Origin: Linepithema humile
Lineage: Eukaryota > Arthropoda > Insecta > Hymenoptera > Formicidae
Length of the DNA: 64,000 nt
Reading direction: 5' to 3'
Assembly: GCF_040581485.1 (NCBI RefSeq)
Contig: NC_090128.1
Location: forward strand, 12,524,001-12,588,000
The notes under the pieces were generated by a model, which had not been told where the DNA came from, made no database searches, and worked only from the letters and a program-made list of their open reading frames with translations. Positions 10,674 through 22,085 of the stretch are shown piece after piece. The position numbers and the translations under genes were made by a program. Position 1 is the stretch's first letter. Each line of letters begins with the position of its first letter.

Positions 10674-12268
10674 TTACCTAAATAACGATAATAATGGTAG
10701 CACATGAGAAGGTATACCCCTTTCTCTGTAATTTTTTCTTTGCGCATCAATTATTAATGAAGCAGCTTCTTTTGGATATAATGGACTTATTAAACTGGGA
10801 AATCTATATTGACAAAAATATAATTAAATTTTAAAAAATAATAATTTATAATATTGTTCTGGCCATCGTAAAATATTTATTATAACAACATATTCTTAAA
10901 TACTTACCTCATTACTGGCTTTTTAAGCATTCCGTTAAACACTACACAGTTGGGAAAACGGTAGTGAATTTAATCAAAGATTTTCCCTTACTGGATAAAC
11001 GCAATTCTTCATTAACAGTCTCCATAAGTGCTGAAATATACATATCACAAGTCAGGATATTATCAACATGAACAACATTCTAATTATAGCTTGTACTAAA
11101 TACTTAATCTATTATCTTTAAAGATAACCCAACAAACACACGATGCATAACAGTAACAGTGTTGAGTGGGAAATTATAACATCAATGTTACTGTTACTGT
11201 TGATTAGTGTTTGCTGGGATAATTATACGTTATAAATTATTCTAAATATATATTAAATTATTATACGAAAGATTGTAATCTCTTAATATGAGTTAAATTA
11301 CCTCTGACTGCGAATTTTGTAGGAGAGTAAACTGTCGAATACATTGTCGTTGCAATTGCTAATATTGATGATAACGCAACGACATGACCATGGTTCTTTT
11401 CAATCATGCTTGGTAAGAATGCACGCAATATCTGAAAATAATTTACCATTGAATAATAGCAGTACTTTATTAAGCTTTTGCTTCTGTGGAGCTTTCAACT
11501 TGTACTTCAATTACGAGTTAATTTAGCTATTTATTTCCAAACATATAATAATATAAAGCATATTAACAATTATTTCATACATTTTACAGCTTCTAAATAG
11601 ATGTGCTGTGAGATATATCACTTACCCAATAATGCGCGATAACATTCACATTTATGGTTCGCGTAATTTCATCGTCGCTATAATTTAGAAGTGTTTTAAC
11701 AATTCCTACACCAGCATTATTAATTAAAATAGTAACGTCGCCCACTTCTGTTCTTACTTTTTCGGCCACTTTGAAGACTTCTTCTCTGTTTGTTACATCG
11801 CATCTGTAAAATGCGACCATATTTTAATCAGTATAGAATATTTAGCTTATAATGCACGGACAAATTATCTAAATTTTTTTTATATTATCAGATATTCGTA
11901 AGAAACAGAGATTATTAGCTAACCGATACGCATATGCAGAGTCTTTTCCCATTTTTTTAATCTCATTCTTTGTCTGTTCGTTGGTTTCTTCATTGATATC
12001 CCAACATATTACTATAGCTCCTAACAAGGCGTAACCAATTGCTAATTCCTTTCCTATACCGTGACCCGCACCTGTTATCTATTGCAGTGTCTATTGATAA
12101 TTAATCTTGTCTATAGCTATACATTGTATATTGTGAATTTTGTACATACCAGAACAATTTCATCAGCCACACTTTTTTTTTTATTGGAGTAAATAATTTA
12201 TATACACTCTCGCAGATGTAATAGAGAATTTTGAAAAGAAGCACCAATATTTCTGCTAAAAGAAGCAT
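10674..12268 (-). pseudogene. short-chain dehydrogenase/reductase (SDR16C / retinol dehydrogenase-like)
   Basis: Six minus-strand exons with matching splice sites: 12268-12150 (hydrophobic N-terminal anchor), 12078-11924 (cofactor loop TGAGHGIG), 11803-11626 (CDV, ILINNAGVG), 11431-11302 (active-site Ser and YSPTK catalytic Tyr/Lys), 11030-10908 (ETVNEELRL) and 10803-10674 (FPSLISPLYPKEAA, stop). The order and the membrane anchor match the SDR16C group (17-beta-HSD11/13, epidermal retinol dehydrogenase), lipid-droplet or ER enzymes that oxidise retinol or steroids with NAD(P). Two single-base losses break the frame: in the A10 run near 12171-12182, and near 10955 before GMLKKP. Either it is a young pseudogene or the assembly has homopolymer errors; all splice sites remain canonical. 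Confidence 0.8.
11124..11222. repeat. short MITE in SDR intron
   Basis: About 100 bp with inverted ends AACCCAACAAACAC / GTGTTTGCTGGGAT and internal ACAGTAACAG / CTGTTACTGT arms, lying in the intron between SDR exons 4 and 5. Confidence 0.6.
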
Positions 12269-12742
12269 GCTGAAAAAGAAATATATAATGCCATACTTGT
12301 CTTAAAAAGTGATTTTTTAATAAGAATTATTTTTAATGATTAGCACTTTGAATATATTTATAGATCGTCAAGAAAAATTCGTTTTATTTACTTAATTGTG
12401 ATCCACACTATTCTATACTCCAAAAAAATATTCTATTCTTTAGCGGTACCTTCTTGATTTATTATTTTTTATCTGATTATCATATGCTGATTAGAGGAAA
12501 ATTCTTTTACTTCGTTCGAAGAGCACTGCACATTTAAACACAACTGGCCACTGCTCGCACAAAACTTGCTGCCTTATGACTTGCACAGGAAACGCGTAGG
12601 AAACAAATGCGCGTGTCACGAGTATTTTGCATATCATCTTATGCGAATTCATATTAAAGTACATTCACTAAACAATTAGTAAGAAAAAAGATATGCGTTG
12701 TTTGTTGCTTCGAGCTATCGCCCGGTAAAAATTTCTCATATA
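12269..12742. other. 5' flank of the SDR gene
   Basis: Non-coding. As the region upstream of a minus-strand gene it may hold its promoter; no specific element is convincing. Confidence 0.3.
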
Positions 12743-12922
12743 CAGGATGATTCAAAATAACCAGATGTTCTTGCAATGCCATATTCTTGAGCGAATTCTG
12801 AGACAATTTTTCCTTTTACAAAATTTTGTCCGAAGCTTAGTTTTCGAGTTATAATTGAAAATAGATAGCAATTTACGAGTTCGGTAGCAGGCAAACGGGC
12901 AGGCAAAGACGCGCAACGTATA

Positions 12923-13065
12923 GGGCTTGTTCGTTTTAGCTGCACTGGGGCAGCTCTGGGTCTGCTCTAAACAAGATAATACAGGACAAACTATTTATCT
13001 GTCCTGTATTATCCTGTGTAGAGCAGACCCAGAGCAGCCCCAGTGTAGCTAAAACGAACAAGCCC
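12923..13065. mobile_element. nested 143-bp MITE
   Basis: Near-perfect hairpin with GGGCTTGTTCGTTTTAGCTG at the left and the inverted CAGCCCCAGTGTAGC...AACAAGCCC at the right, flanked by ATA on both sides. A 3-bp duplication with GGG ends fits PIF/Harbinger-derived MITEs. Confidence 0.75.
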
Positions 13066-13093
13066 ATAATGAGACTGTCAAGTGTTTACTATC

Positions 13094-13555
13094 GGTTGCG
13101 TTCCGTTTTGCGCATAGCACGCATCGTTCGCATCGCTAATGCTTAGCGCATTGGCTGCGTTTCGTTTCATTATGCGCATGATACATGCTTTGAAACGGAA
13201 CGATATTGAACGCATTAGAAGCGGAAAATCAAAATGGATTCCACAATAAATTGCGCTATCAATGTGACAATGTTATTAATTGATGAAATGAGTGACAGTA
13301 ATAGTAGTGAATCATCAATGACTCTTCCTATTTTGACACTTTTTACAATATCGCTATCAATCGCCATATGCAATTACGCAATCGCATGGAACGCATAAGC
13401 TGCTGCAACTCAAACTTGAGGTAGCTGATGCGTGTATTATGCGCTGCAGGTGGTGGGGATCTAGGGAATTCTAAGCGCTGTTCATGCGCGCATTGAATGA
13501 AACGGAACGTTTTCTATGTAATTCGTGCGCATAATGTGCGAAACGGAACGCAACC
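13094..13555. mobile_element. nested 462-bp element with ATC target duplication
   Basis: Starts GGTTGCGTTCCGTTTTGCGC and ends GCGAAACGGAACGCAACC, flanked by ATC at 13091-13093 and 13556-13558. A short open stretch inside (MDSTINCAINVTMLLIDEM, near 13233) has no recognised domain. PIF/Harbinger-like by duplication size. Confidence 0.7.
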
Positions 13556-13740
13556 ATCGTCTCATGACGCATTGCACCGTCCCTGTCTGTCCGTTGTATC
13601 GGACTCGTAAGTAGTAAACTATTTTCAATTATAAGTCGAAAACTAAACTTCGGACAAAATTTTGTAAAAGGAAAAATCGTCTCAGAATTCGCTCAAGAAT
13701 ATGGCATTGCGAGGACATTAGGTTATTTTGAATCACCCTG

Positions 13741-14771
13741 TATAATTATATAGCATTTAATAGAGTTATACAATATTTTACATAATTGTGTAAAAATATG
13801 TATAATTATACATGACGAATTATAAAACGTTATATATATATAAATGGAGCGATTGCAGTATAGAATTACATGTAAGTACTTTTTATACATACTTACCCAC
13901 ACAGCACATGATATCATTCGAATATTCTGTAGTCATACTGTGAATATACGTACTATACATAATATACTGAGAATATTTCTATAACATCTCTTATAGTATA
14001 TTATTTTTCGTATATTCTCAGAACATTCTTATAATATCTCTTATAGTATATTACTTCTCGTACATTCTCGTATATTCTTAGAACATACTTTTAAGTTACG
14101 TAAAATAATTTATGCAGTGCTGACGGAGAGAGAGTGAATTTCAGAATGCAGCTTTAAATTTCCTAATCTCCGAGAGAGAGCGCTCGTATCTCCTTCTGGC
14201 TCGCTATTTACCAGGACTCGCGATACTAGCGCTCGCGCAAGTGTTATTAGAAGAACTGTCTAATACAAGAAAGCAAGTGCCGTGATTGCCATTTCAAAAA
14301 TAAGTCTACGTGAAAGCAACCAATATTCTCTAAGGTTTGTTCAAATTATTATTACTCTTATTAGTCTTTAGTCAATTTCTTGTTTTTTTTTGCTTCCAAG
14401 TTGCTTTCCATTTACACCAAAACTCAGATAATTCTCATTTGACGTCATAACTCAGTTGAATGCACGTTTCTTTTCATTCTGACAAATGAGATTCAATTGA
14501 GTTTTTACCTACAATCTGCACAAGCTCAAAATCGTGTGCTTTATTGAGGTTTGTTAACTCATATTAAAAGTGAGGTTATAAATTTGTGTGTTGAATGGCT
14601 AATATGAATGAAATACTGCCATCAAAAAAGAAAAAGATTAAACATTTTTGTTATCTTTAATAATAATATTTTATTCTTTATGTTAGCAATTCTATTAAAA
14701 AATTGAAATCGACGGTTAACAGTAACCGACGTTGGAAAAAGTGGCCCATAAACTTGCGCGTTTTTTTAAAT
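13741..14771. other. AT-rich region with local tandem repeats
   Basis: Holds a roughly 50-bp repeat at 13975-14090 (units with ATCTCTTATAGTATATTA and CGTATATTCTCAGAACAT) and a GA-rich segment with GAGAGAGAGCGCTCG near 14170. It lies upstream of the CACTA-like transposase and may include its first, untranslated exon (a possible donor AAG|GTTTGT near 14334). No gene is provable. Confidence 0.4.
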
Positions 14772-15288
14772 CAAAACAAGAAGAATAAAAGTAAACAGTC
14801 AGTGCTAGATGTTCGTATGTATTGGAGTACAATTATGAAATAAATAACGTTTCAACCTGTATCAGGTCATCTTCCGTTAATTTTATATATTAACAGAAGA
14901 ACCAAATTGAAGATTTGAATTATTTTATATAATTAAAATCGTATCTTTTATATAATATGAAATCATATTTTATGTAATTAACATTTCTTCCAAATTAATA
15001 TTTTTTTTATAATTTAAATTTTAGTCTTAACATTAAATTTGACCATGAACAATACATTAATACTTGGAATTCTCAGCGATTTCATAATGCGAAATTCTAA
15101 CAAGATATTGCGTGCGAATAATTAGCAATGATAAATAATTTATTTTCAAAAACGTTATAATGTATGATAAATCAATTTTTGTAAGAATTTGAAGATGAGC
15201 TGATATAAGTTGTTTATTTTATAATTGTATTTCAATACACACGCACGAACATCTAGCACTGGTCTGTTTGCTTTTTATTCTTATTGTT
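14772..15288. repeat. foldback element with hammerhead-like core (F2)
   Basis: The left arm AGAATAAAAGTAAACAGTCA...GTGCTAGATGTTCGT returns inverted at the right as ACGAACATCTAGCAC...CTGTTTGC...TTATTCTTATTG. On the minus strand the left arm (14879-14846) reads GGAAGATGACCTGATACAGG followed by TTGAAACG, the same layout as F1 and F3 with one change in the CTGANGA box; the right arm holds a weaker plus-strand copy near 15193. Confidence 0.7.
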
Positions 15289-15483
15289 AATTTTGAATTT
15301 ATTAGCCTTGAATTTAATTCATTTCTATCTTTAATATTCACTGAACAATGACGTCATTATTTGAGTATAAAATACTCACATAACTTTAGACTTGTGTGAA
15401 AATGGAGAACAACTGCATTCTCTCTGCTATATATTGTCCGCATTAACAATAATTGTATATTAACACATTCTAATAGAATAAAA

Positions 15484-17645
15484 ATGAATCGAAAGCACCA
15501 AAGAAGAAATATTTCATATGTATCAAAACGTCACTTCGACAGAATAACTAAGTTAGAATCGGAAATGATTTCTGATGTTCTTCTCAGCACATTACATGAA
15601 ACATCACATATTAATATTAATGAAAATTCCACAAAAACTTTTGTAAATGTTTCCACAATGGGTTGTGATATTCCGATTGATGAGGATATTGCTGGTAATA
15701 GTACTATTAATGAAGTGAGGGAAATAATTAATGAAACATCTATAGAAGATAAAAATGATTATGAATGCAGACAATCAAATAATTATACATCTGATTCGCA
15801 ACAATCATCTGAAGAATTTTTACCTTATCTATCAGAAAATACAGAAATAATAGACAGTAATATAATAAGTGATTTAGCTATGTGGGCTGTAAAATATCAA
15901 ATTTCTCACATTGCTTTAAGAGCATTATTACACAGATTGAGAAAACATTCTTGCTTTTCAACGTTATCATCAGATCCAAGAACACTTTTACAAACACCAA
16001 GGAAGCAAGAAATACGTATGATAGCGCCAGGAAGCTACTATCATTTTGGTGTATTAAATTCCGTATCAAAGATACTAGCATCTATAAAAGATAACATTGA
16101 TTGTATAAAAATAACTATTAATATTGATGGGTTACCACTATCAAAATCGTCAACACAGCAATTTTGGCCTATATTAGGTTCGGTTGTTCCATATAATAAT
16201 GTTTTTATAATTGGACTTTATTACGGTAACGAAAAACCAGCAAATGCCAACGATTTTTTGAGGGATTTTGTTGATGAAGCAAAAGATTTATTCGAAAATG
16301 GCATTAATTTTAATGGCCGTAACATACCATGCAGGCTAGAAGCTCTAATTTGCGACACACCAGCAAAATCATTCGTTCTTTGTGTGAAAGGACATACAGG
16401 ATACTATAGTTGTACTAAATGTCAAACAGAAGGAGAATATGTTTGTAATCGAATATGTTTCCCACAAGTCGATGCGCCACTTCGAACAAATGACGAACAA
16501 ATTTCATTCAAAAGATAGATGATAATTATCACAAGCCAAATATCACTTGTGTTTTACTGAAATTACCTCATTTTATGCCGGTGACAAATGTTCCTTTGGA
16601 TTACATGCATTTGATATGTTTGGGAATTATGCGCAAATTGATATATTTATGGCTTGTGGGAGACATTCAGTATCGATTACAATCAAGAACTGTTGAAGAA
16701 ATTTCTACAAGTCTAGTAACACAGCTGAAACCTTCAATACCTGTAGAATTTGCAAGGAAGCTACGAAAACTCGATTGTGTTAAATTATGGAAGGCTACGG
16801 AGTATAGAATGATATTATTGTATATAGGTCCATTAGCTTTTAAATCCAAATTAAAAAAGAATGTTTTTTTTAATTTTCTAACATTACATGTGATTGTAAG
16901 AATTTTGTCATCACAAAAATTAAACGAACATCTAACCTATGCGCAAGAATTGATTCTTTTTTTTATAAATACATTTAAGAAACTATATGGAACTCAACAT
17001 ATATCACACAACGTGCATAGTCTTATACATCTTGTTTCTGATGTCCAAAAATTTGGGCCACTTGATAATTTTAGTGCATTCAAATTCGAAAATTACATGC
17101 AAATAATAAAGAAATTTATTAGAAAAGCAGATAGACCTTTATCGCAAGTAGTGCGCAGATGCATTGAAAAAGAAATAAACTCTGAATCATCACTATCATT
17201 GATTACTTTATCAGATTGTATAATGAAACATCCCAGTTTAATGGCATTGCATTCTGATGGTCCACTGACAGACAACAGCACCAATCCACAATACAAAATT
17301 GTGAAATATAATGGACTAACATTAAAAGCTGGATCACTGGCGGATAATTGTTGTGGCTTAAAATGTGGTGCAATTGTGTGTATACAAAATATAGCGTACT
17401 GCACTAAGCGAAATATTCCAATAATAATAGGTCATGAATTTTTGGAAAGAGAAAATCTATATAATATTCCTTGCCCATCCTCATTACTTGGAATTTATAC
17501 TGTACACTCTTATTCTAATTTGAAATCATGGCCGTTACAAAATGTCATTACAAAATATGTCAAATTGCCTTGTGAAGATAAATATACAGTTTTTTCATTG
17601 TTGCATACCGCTATGTTACTTAATTTACATTGCATTACATTATAG
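15484..17645 (+). pseudogene. CACTA/EnSpm-like transposase, one frameshift
   Basis: ATG at 15484 opens a basic N-terminus (MNRKHQRRNISYVSKRHF), an acidic Ser/Asn-rich region to about residue 120, then the conserved core: INIDGLPLSKSS, FWPILGSV, ICDTPAKSF, a GYYSCTKC Cys pair, and after a +1 frame change near 16505 VPLDYMHLICLGIMRKLI. The C-terminal third has the SHNVHSLIHL / GPLDNFSAFKFENYMQ block, comparable to the DUF4218-like end of Transposase_21-type proteins. The order matches metazoan CACTA-like (PF02992-type) transposases. The second half stays open to 17645, where an acceptor near 17685 could add another exon. Terminal inverted repeats were not identified. Related to, but not the same family as, the protein encoded at 29743-33461. 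Confidence 0.7.
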
Positions 17646-18055
17646 TGATATTTGTTTTAATTTATTAATAAATATCTTTTTTCCAGGTGTTATACGAAAA
17701 TCATTTCCTGATACTACAGATGATAACCCGGTAAAAAATTTCTCATACATAATTAGACAAAAATAGTACATATCTAATTATACAAAATTATATACCGAAT
17801 TTGTCCATACATAAATAGATACACCTATATATAAATGAATATAAATATATATATTTATATATGATTATATAAAGGTGTGTATGAGTAAAAATACATTTTC
17901 TTGTTTTATTTTGTTGTGTTTTTATTGCGCAAACATAAAGTACATAATCATACATACATCACATCATATATACTTATTATCATATATACATTATATATAT
18001 ATATAAAACATATGGTTTGCTGAAAATACATATAATAATACATATTAATACATAT
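17646..18055. other. AT-rich 3' flank
   Basis: Mostly TA-rich simple sequence with no gene. A possible small last exon (17686-17766) follows a TTTTTTCCAG acceptor. Confidence 0.35.
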
Positions 18056-19225
18056 TGTTACGTCCTAATAGAAGTTGAATTTTTTCTTGGGCTCGGCGAT
18101 CAATGTAAACGGGCCTGACCGCGCGAGCCGAGCGGCACGTTTAGGACTTGCGACGGGTCAGCGACTGGAAGAGTCGTTTTTACTCCGTCGACAGGTCAAC
18201 CGCTCGTTGGTTCCCTTTTTGGGTCAAGGAATTGAATCCCTTTTACCCGGGACGGAACCTTTGTGCGCAATTTGAGACGGAAGGTGTGAGGGGGTGACGA
18301 ACGAGAAGGGTGATTAAATAAATAAAACAAAAGTTTAATTTGCTAACGGCTTAACATTTTAAATTAATTGGATTTTTAATTTGGATACAAAAACTTAACT
18401 CTTAATCGCATGTGTTTATAATTTTATTTGTGTATTTTTACAATAGTGATTGAGAGTATAAATTTTCGCGTGTGTGTGTTATTCCTCAGGGGAGAGGACT
18501 AGGTTTAGGAAGTCAAACCCTGTGAATACAGGGTGAGCAAGATTGGGAGGAGGCTCGATGTATTCTATGGTGGTGGCTTCGGAGTTGACGAATATGTTGT
18601 CGAACTCCGGATCGTTACGTGGGAATTCCTCCAGTTGAGCCTCTACTGGAGGAGGATAGAAACGGACAGGCGAAGTGGTCTGTACTCCAGGAGCTCTTCA
18701 AGGATCGGAGAGATAGATTTGGAAGTAGAAAGTGGTGGAAAGTCGAACACGGGAAAGGGTTGAGGAGATTCCTGAGGAATCGATGGTAATACAGGAAGTG
18801 GGTCGGTTTGCGTGTGTGTGGTTGTACGAGAGTTATTGAATGACGAGTATCGCCTAATTCTAACGGGTCTTACGATGACCCTCGCCGCGTATCTAATATA
18901 CAAAGAGAGAAATATGGCTAGGCATAGAGCGAATGCCGAGAGGTCTGAACGGTTCCGACGATTGCTGGGTCGCGGCGAATGTTCAGTTCTCACTAATAAA
19001 TAACAAAAAAATTTTAAACGGAATAGGGACGGGGCACACAATAGGAATAAAGAGAATACCGATGAGAGGAAAAATAAAAACAAATGAACTAACTTACTCG
19101 TTGCAGGGTAGTTTCGGATCGGGTTTCGGAGTAGGTTCCGTGATTCTAAGCGGGCGCCCCGTTGAGGGATGGTATTGTATGGGCGTCGGACCCTTTGTAA
19201 AATAGACGGGTGTCCACTCAATTTT
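18056..19225 (-). mobile_element. LTR fragment (R-U5 part) of a gypsy-type element, minus strand
   Basis: TGTTACGTCC at 18056 is the inverted 3' terminus of the LTR family seen complete at 41716-43488. The match runs through the inverted GGGCTCGGCGATC, CTTGCGACGGGTCAGCGACTG and GGTTCCCTTTTTGGGTCAAG blocks, then diverges, and resumes at CTTACTCGTTGCAGGGTAGT to about 19225 (GGGTGTCCACTC). The U3 end is missing, so it is a truncated, diverged LTR. Open frames inside it on both strands are not genes. Confidence 0.7.
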
Positions 19226-19304
19226 GTCCGTGACTGTATCTATAATATTTATCTATAACATTTATATGCAATCTTTATAGATGGAAGAATTTCCCGGCTA
19301 AAGG

Positions 19305-19490
19305 GCGAATACGATAATATATGTATACGATGGATTTATTTATCACAAAGATAAACGTTGCAAAAATATATACCGGTGTAAGAAACGACGAAATTTCCAA
19401 TGCCCGGGTAGGCTGCAACAAACAGGCGAAGGCACATATAATTTATTGTGCGAACATGATCATCCGCCTGAGCGGCCTGTAAATACTACA
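19305..19490 (+). pseudogene. FLYWCH-type zinc-finger fragment
   Basis: One frame reads YDGFIYHKDKRCKNIYRCKK followed by CPGRL and CEHDHPPE: the Cys-Cys-His-His spacing of a FLYWCH domain, commonly carried by Mutator-like and other insect transposons. It is a single domain with no start or flanking exons. Confidence 0.55.
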
Positions 19491-19497
19491 CCTACAG

Positions 19498-19680
19498 TGC
19501 TGCAATCGCAGACAGACACTTCAGAGTCAAATGCGAAGAAGAATATTCTGAGTTAAAGAAAATATCAGCAAGAGTACCATAGAGCAATGTTTTGGGACCC
19601 GTCCTGTTTCTCTTATATACAAATGATATACCGAACCTGAGAGAAGTAAGAACAACTACATTTGCTGACGACACAAGGAA
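19498..19680 (+). pseudogene. non-LTR retrotransposon reverse transcriptase fragment
   Basis: Reads KCEEEYSELKKISARVP, stop, SNVLGPVLFLLYTNDIPNL and TTTFADDT. PQGSVLGPxLFLLY followed by FADDT are reverse-transcriptase motifs 4 and 5 of Jockey/I-type LINEs; the Gln of PQG is replaced by a stop. Only about 60 codons survive, abutting the FLYWCH fragment. Confidence 0.75.
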
Positions 19681-19755
19681 TACCGAAGTAAATACACAGG
19701 TTATGATCTACAGAAACAAATGCTTCGTAATTGAATACATATTACATATTGAGTA

Positions 19756-20043
19756 CATAATTGAACTTTGTTTTAATACTTTAATTTCAAAGAGTTTATA
19801 GAAATTTGTTTTAATACTTTAATTTCCAGGAGTTTATAGAAACTTGTTTTAGTACCTTAATTTCAGAGTTTATAGAAATTTATTTTAATACGATGATTAC
19901 AACATTTCTCATAAAACCGAGGATATTCCATATTATCCAATGCAGAAATTAACTCACAGAAAATACCTTATGCAAATACTGCCAAAACATAATTTTTTTA
20001 ACTTTTTAACTTTTAACTTTTTAACTTTTTAACTTTTTAACTT
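19756..20043. repeat. 38-bp tandem repeat and AACTTTTT simple repeat
   Basis: About three and a half units of roughly 38 bp (TTTGTTTTAATACTTTAATT plus AGTTTATAGAAA) at 19756-19895, then, after unrelated sequence, a TTTTTAAC repeat at about 20000-20043. Confidence 0.65.
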
Positions 20044-20107
20044 GTTATTTATGTGAGTTTATTTATTTATGTAAATTTTAGTAATATATTTCTTATTATT
20101 TTGAAAT

Positions 20108-22085
20108 GCTTTTAAAGATTGGAAACATGAAGAGAGAATTACTCAATACGCGCGCGAAATATCTTCTTCTCATCAAAAATCGGTAGGATTGTTTTTAACA
20201 AAATCTAGAATTGAAGGGCGTGTAGATACAGCTCTCGAAATACAATATGACAAAAAAAATTATTGGTGTATGGTGTTAAAAAGAGTTTTGTCTGTGGTAA
20301 GATTTTTGGCTTCACGTGGATTGGCCTTCCGTGGTAGTAATGAGCAATTTTTAACTTTCACAATGGAAATTTTCTTGGAACTTTGGAGCTATTGGAATAC
20401 GACGATTTTTTAAAGGTCCATATTGCACAACATGGAAACAAAAACAGAGGGCACGTTTCATATCTATCGAATACGATCTGCGATGAATTTATTGAAATCT
20501 TAGGCGAACACGTTAGAAAATCTATTGTTCAAGAAATAAAATGCGAAATATTTTTCTATAATTGTTGACTCAACGCCAGATATCGAAAATATAGACCAAT
20601 TAACTCTTGTTATTCGATATGTTTCTGTCAATAGTTGTCCTGTAGAACGTTTTCTCTTTTTTTTACCAAATGTTGGGCACAAAGGAGAACAAATGGGTAC
20701 CGCAGTTTTGAAAACTTTAGAAGACTTAAAGATCGATTTTCAAAACTGCAGGTCAATCTTACGACAACGCCGCAAATATGTCTGGATGTTATAGTGCAGC
20801 GCTCGGAATTAGTTGCACATTTCGGGCCGATTTCCCAGACGACACCTCCTGTTCCCCCACTACCGCCCGGCCGCTGGCATAATATATATATATATATATA
20901 TTTAATTAATGAAAATAAGCATTATTTATGTAGCAAAGAAAATATTACTATTTTCTGAGAAGTGCCTCAACAATTCAGCCTATTTCTTATATAAAACGCT
21001 CCTGCGCCAGAGCTATCGGCGGTTCGGCCGCCAGCGGCCGGGCGGTAGTGGGGGAACAGGAGGCGTCGTCTCGGGAATCAGCCCGAAATGTGCAACTAAT
21101 TCCGAACGCTGTTATAGTGAATTGCATGGTTCACAGAGAAAAACAAATTGGCTTTCTATTTTTCTTGTGCGGCGCATTCCTTAAATCTAGTTGGAAACTG
21201 CTGAGCTGATTGTTGCACAGAAGCTACTGGATTTTTTTTGTTTATGCAAAATATATATGTATTTTCTTCTGGATCACCAGCTAGATGGGAGATTATAAAA
21301 AAACACTTATCGACATCGGATTCTAATTTAGTTCTTTCCAAAAAAATTAAGTGATACTCGTTGGTCAGTCAGAGCGGATGCTACAAAAGCTTTGTCTCTA
21401 GGATATAGTTGGTTTCGAAATGCTTTAGAAGAGCTTATAATTGATAATAGTCAAAAGCAAACAAATAGAATGGAAGCACAATCTTTGGTCAACTCATTGA
21501 ACAAGCTGGAAATTGTGATTATTTGTAAAATTTGGAATAAAATTTTACAAAAATTCAATACTACAAATAAAAGCTTGCAAAATGTTAATATTGATTAGGA
21601 AACTGTGGTAAAATTATATAACTCTTTAAAGAATTATCTCTTGAATCTTAGAACAACGGAATACTTTCTGGATTTCGAAAAAAGAGGCAGAGAAAAATCT
21701 TGTTGTGAGGAGTACGATTCAAAAAGTAATCGGAAAAAGAAGCGCCACTTTGACGAATGTGCAGAAGCTGAGACTGTTTTCGATGCCAGAAATTCAATGA
21801 AGATCAAAGTTTATTTTCCAATTTTAGACAATCTTATTAATGCCCTCGAAAAAAGAGCGGCAAGCTATAAGCATCATTCGGAAACATTTGGATTTCTAAA
21901 TAAACTACAACTCTATTCTGAATTTGGAAATGACCAACTGAGAGTTTGCGCACAAAATCTAGTGAAAATATATAATTGCGATTTGGAGGACGAGTTCATT
22001 GTAGAAATCATTCAATTTAGATACTTTATTCAAAATGAAGAATTTCCTTCCAATATTCCACTTCTAATATCATATTTGAAGTTAA
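20108..22085 (+). pseudogene. hAT transposase (ZMYM1-like, DUF4371), copy 1
   Basis: The coding remnant begins in the zinc-finger/TTF end (FKDWKHEERI), continues with EGRVDTALEIQYDKKNYW, FLASRGLAFRGSNEQF, GNKNRGHVSYLS and VDSTPDIENIDQLT, the usual order of ZMYM1-like hAT transposases with a DUF4371 core. Frameshifts occur near 20375 and 20550, a MITE interrupts it at 20797-21111, and a TAG near 21596 ends one frame. Past the MITE the frame resumes with CATHSLNLVGN, DTRWSARADATKALS and YKHHSETFGFL. The copy stops at 22085 in a TTAA where a Kolobok-like element is inserted. The hAT right end, CAGGGCCGCGTTTGTAAAAT on the minus strand, survives at 23540-23581. Confidence 0.85.
20797..21111. mobile_element. 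315-bp hAT-type MITE inserted in hAT copy 1
   Basis: Begins CAGCGCTCGGAATTAG and ends CTAATTCCGAACGCTG, flanked by the exact 8-bp duplication TTATAGTG (20789-20796 and 21112-21119). The arms pair for about 80 bp and hold a GC-rich block (ACTACCGCCCGGCCGC). An 8-bp duplication is the hAT signature, so this is a hAT MITE inside a hAT gene. Confidence 0.9.

Larger units (their letters stand above)
12743..13740. mobile_element. 1-kb foldback element with two nested MITEs
   Basis: Flanked by TA, it starts CAGGATGATTCAAAATAACC and ends GGTTATTTTGAATCACCCTG. The arms (12743-12868 and 13618-13740) pair for about 125 bp, including TTTTACAAAATTTTGTCCGA. The centre has received two further elements with 3-bp target duplications (12923-13065 and 13094-13555). 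The TA duplication suggests a mariner-type origin. Confidence 0.8.

Noticed and set aside
10403..10681. 92-codon hydrophobic frame
   Set aside because: Low-complexity AT-rich translation (Ile, Phe, Leu) without conserved motif; chance hydrophobicity.
19498..19680. FLYWCH and reverse-transcriptase motifs as one fusion gene
   Set aside because: Different frames, stops between them, and both are short scraps; adjacency is probably chance.
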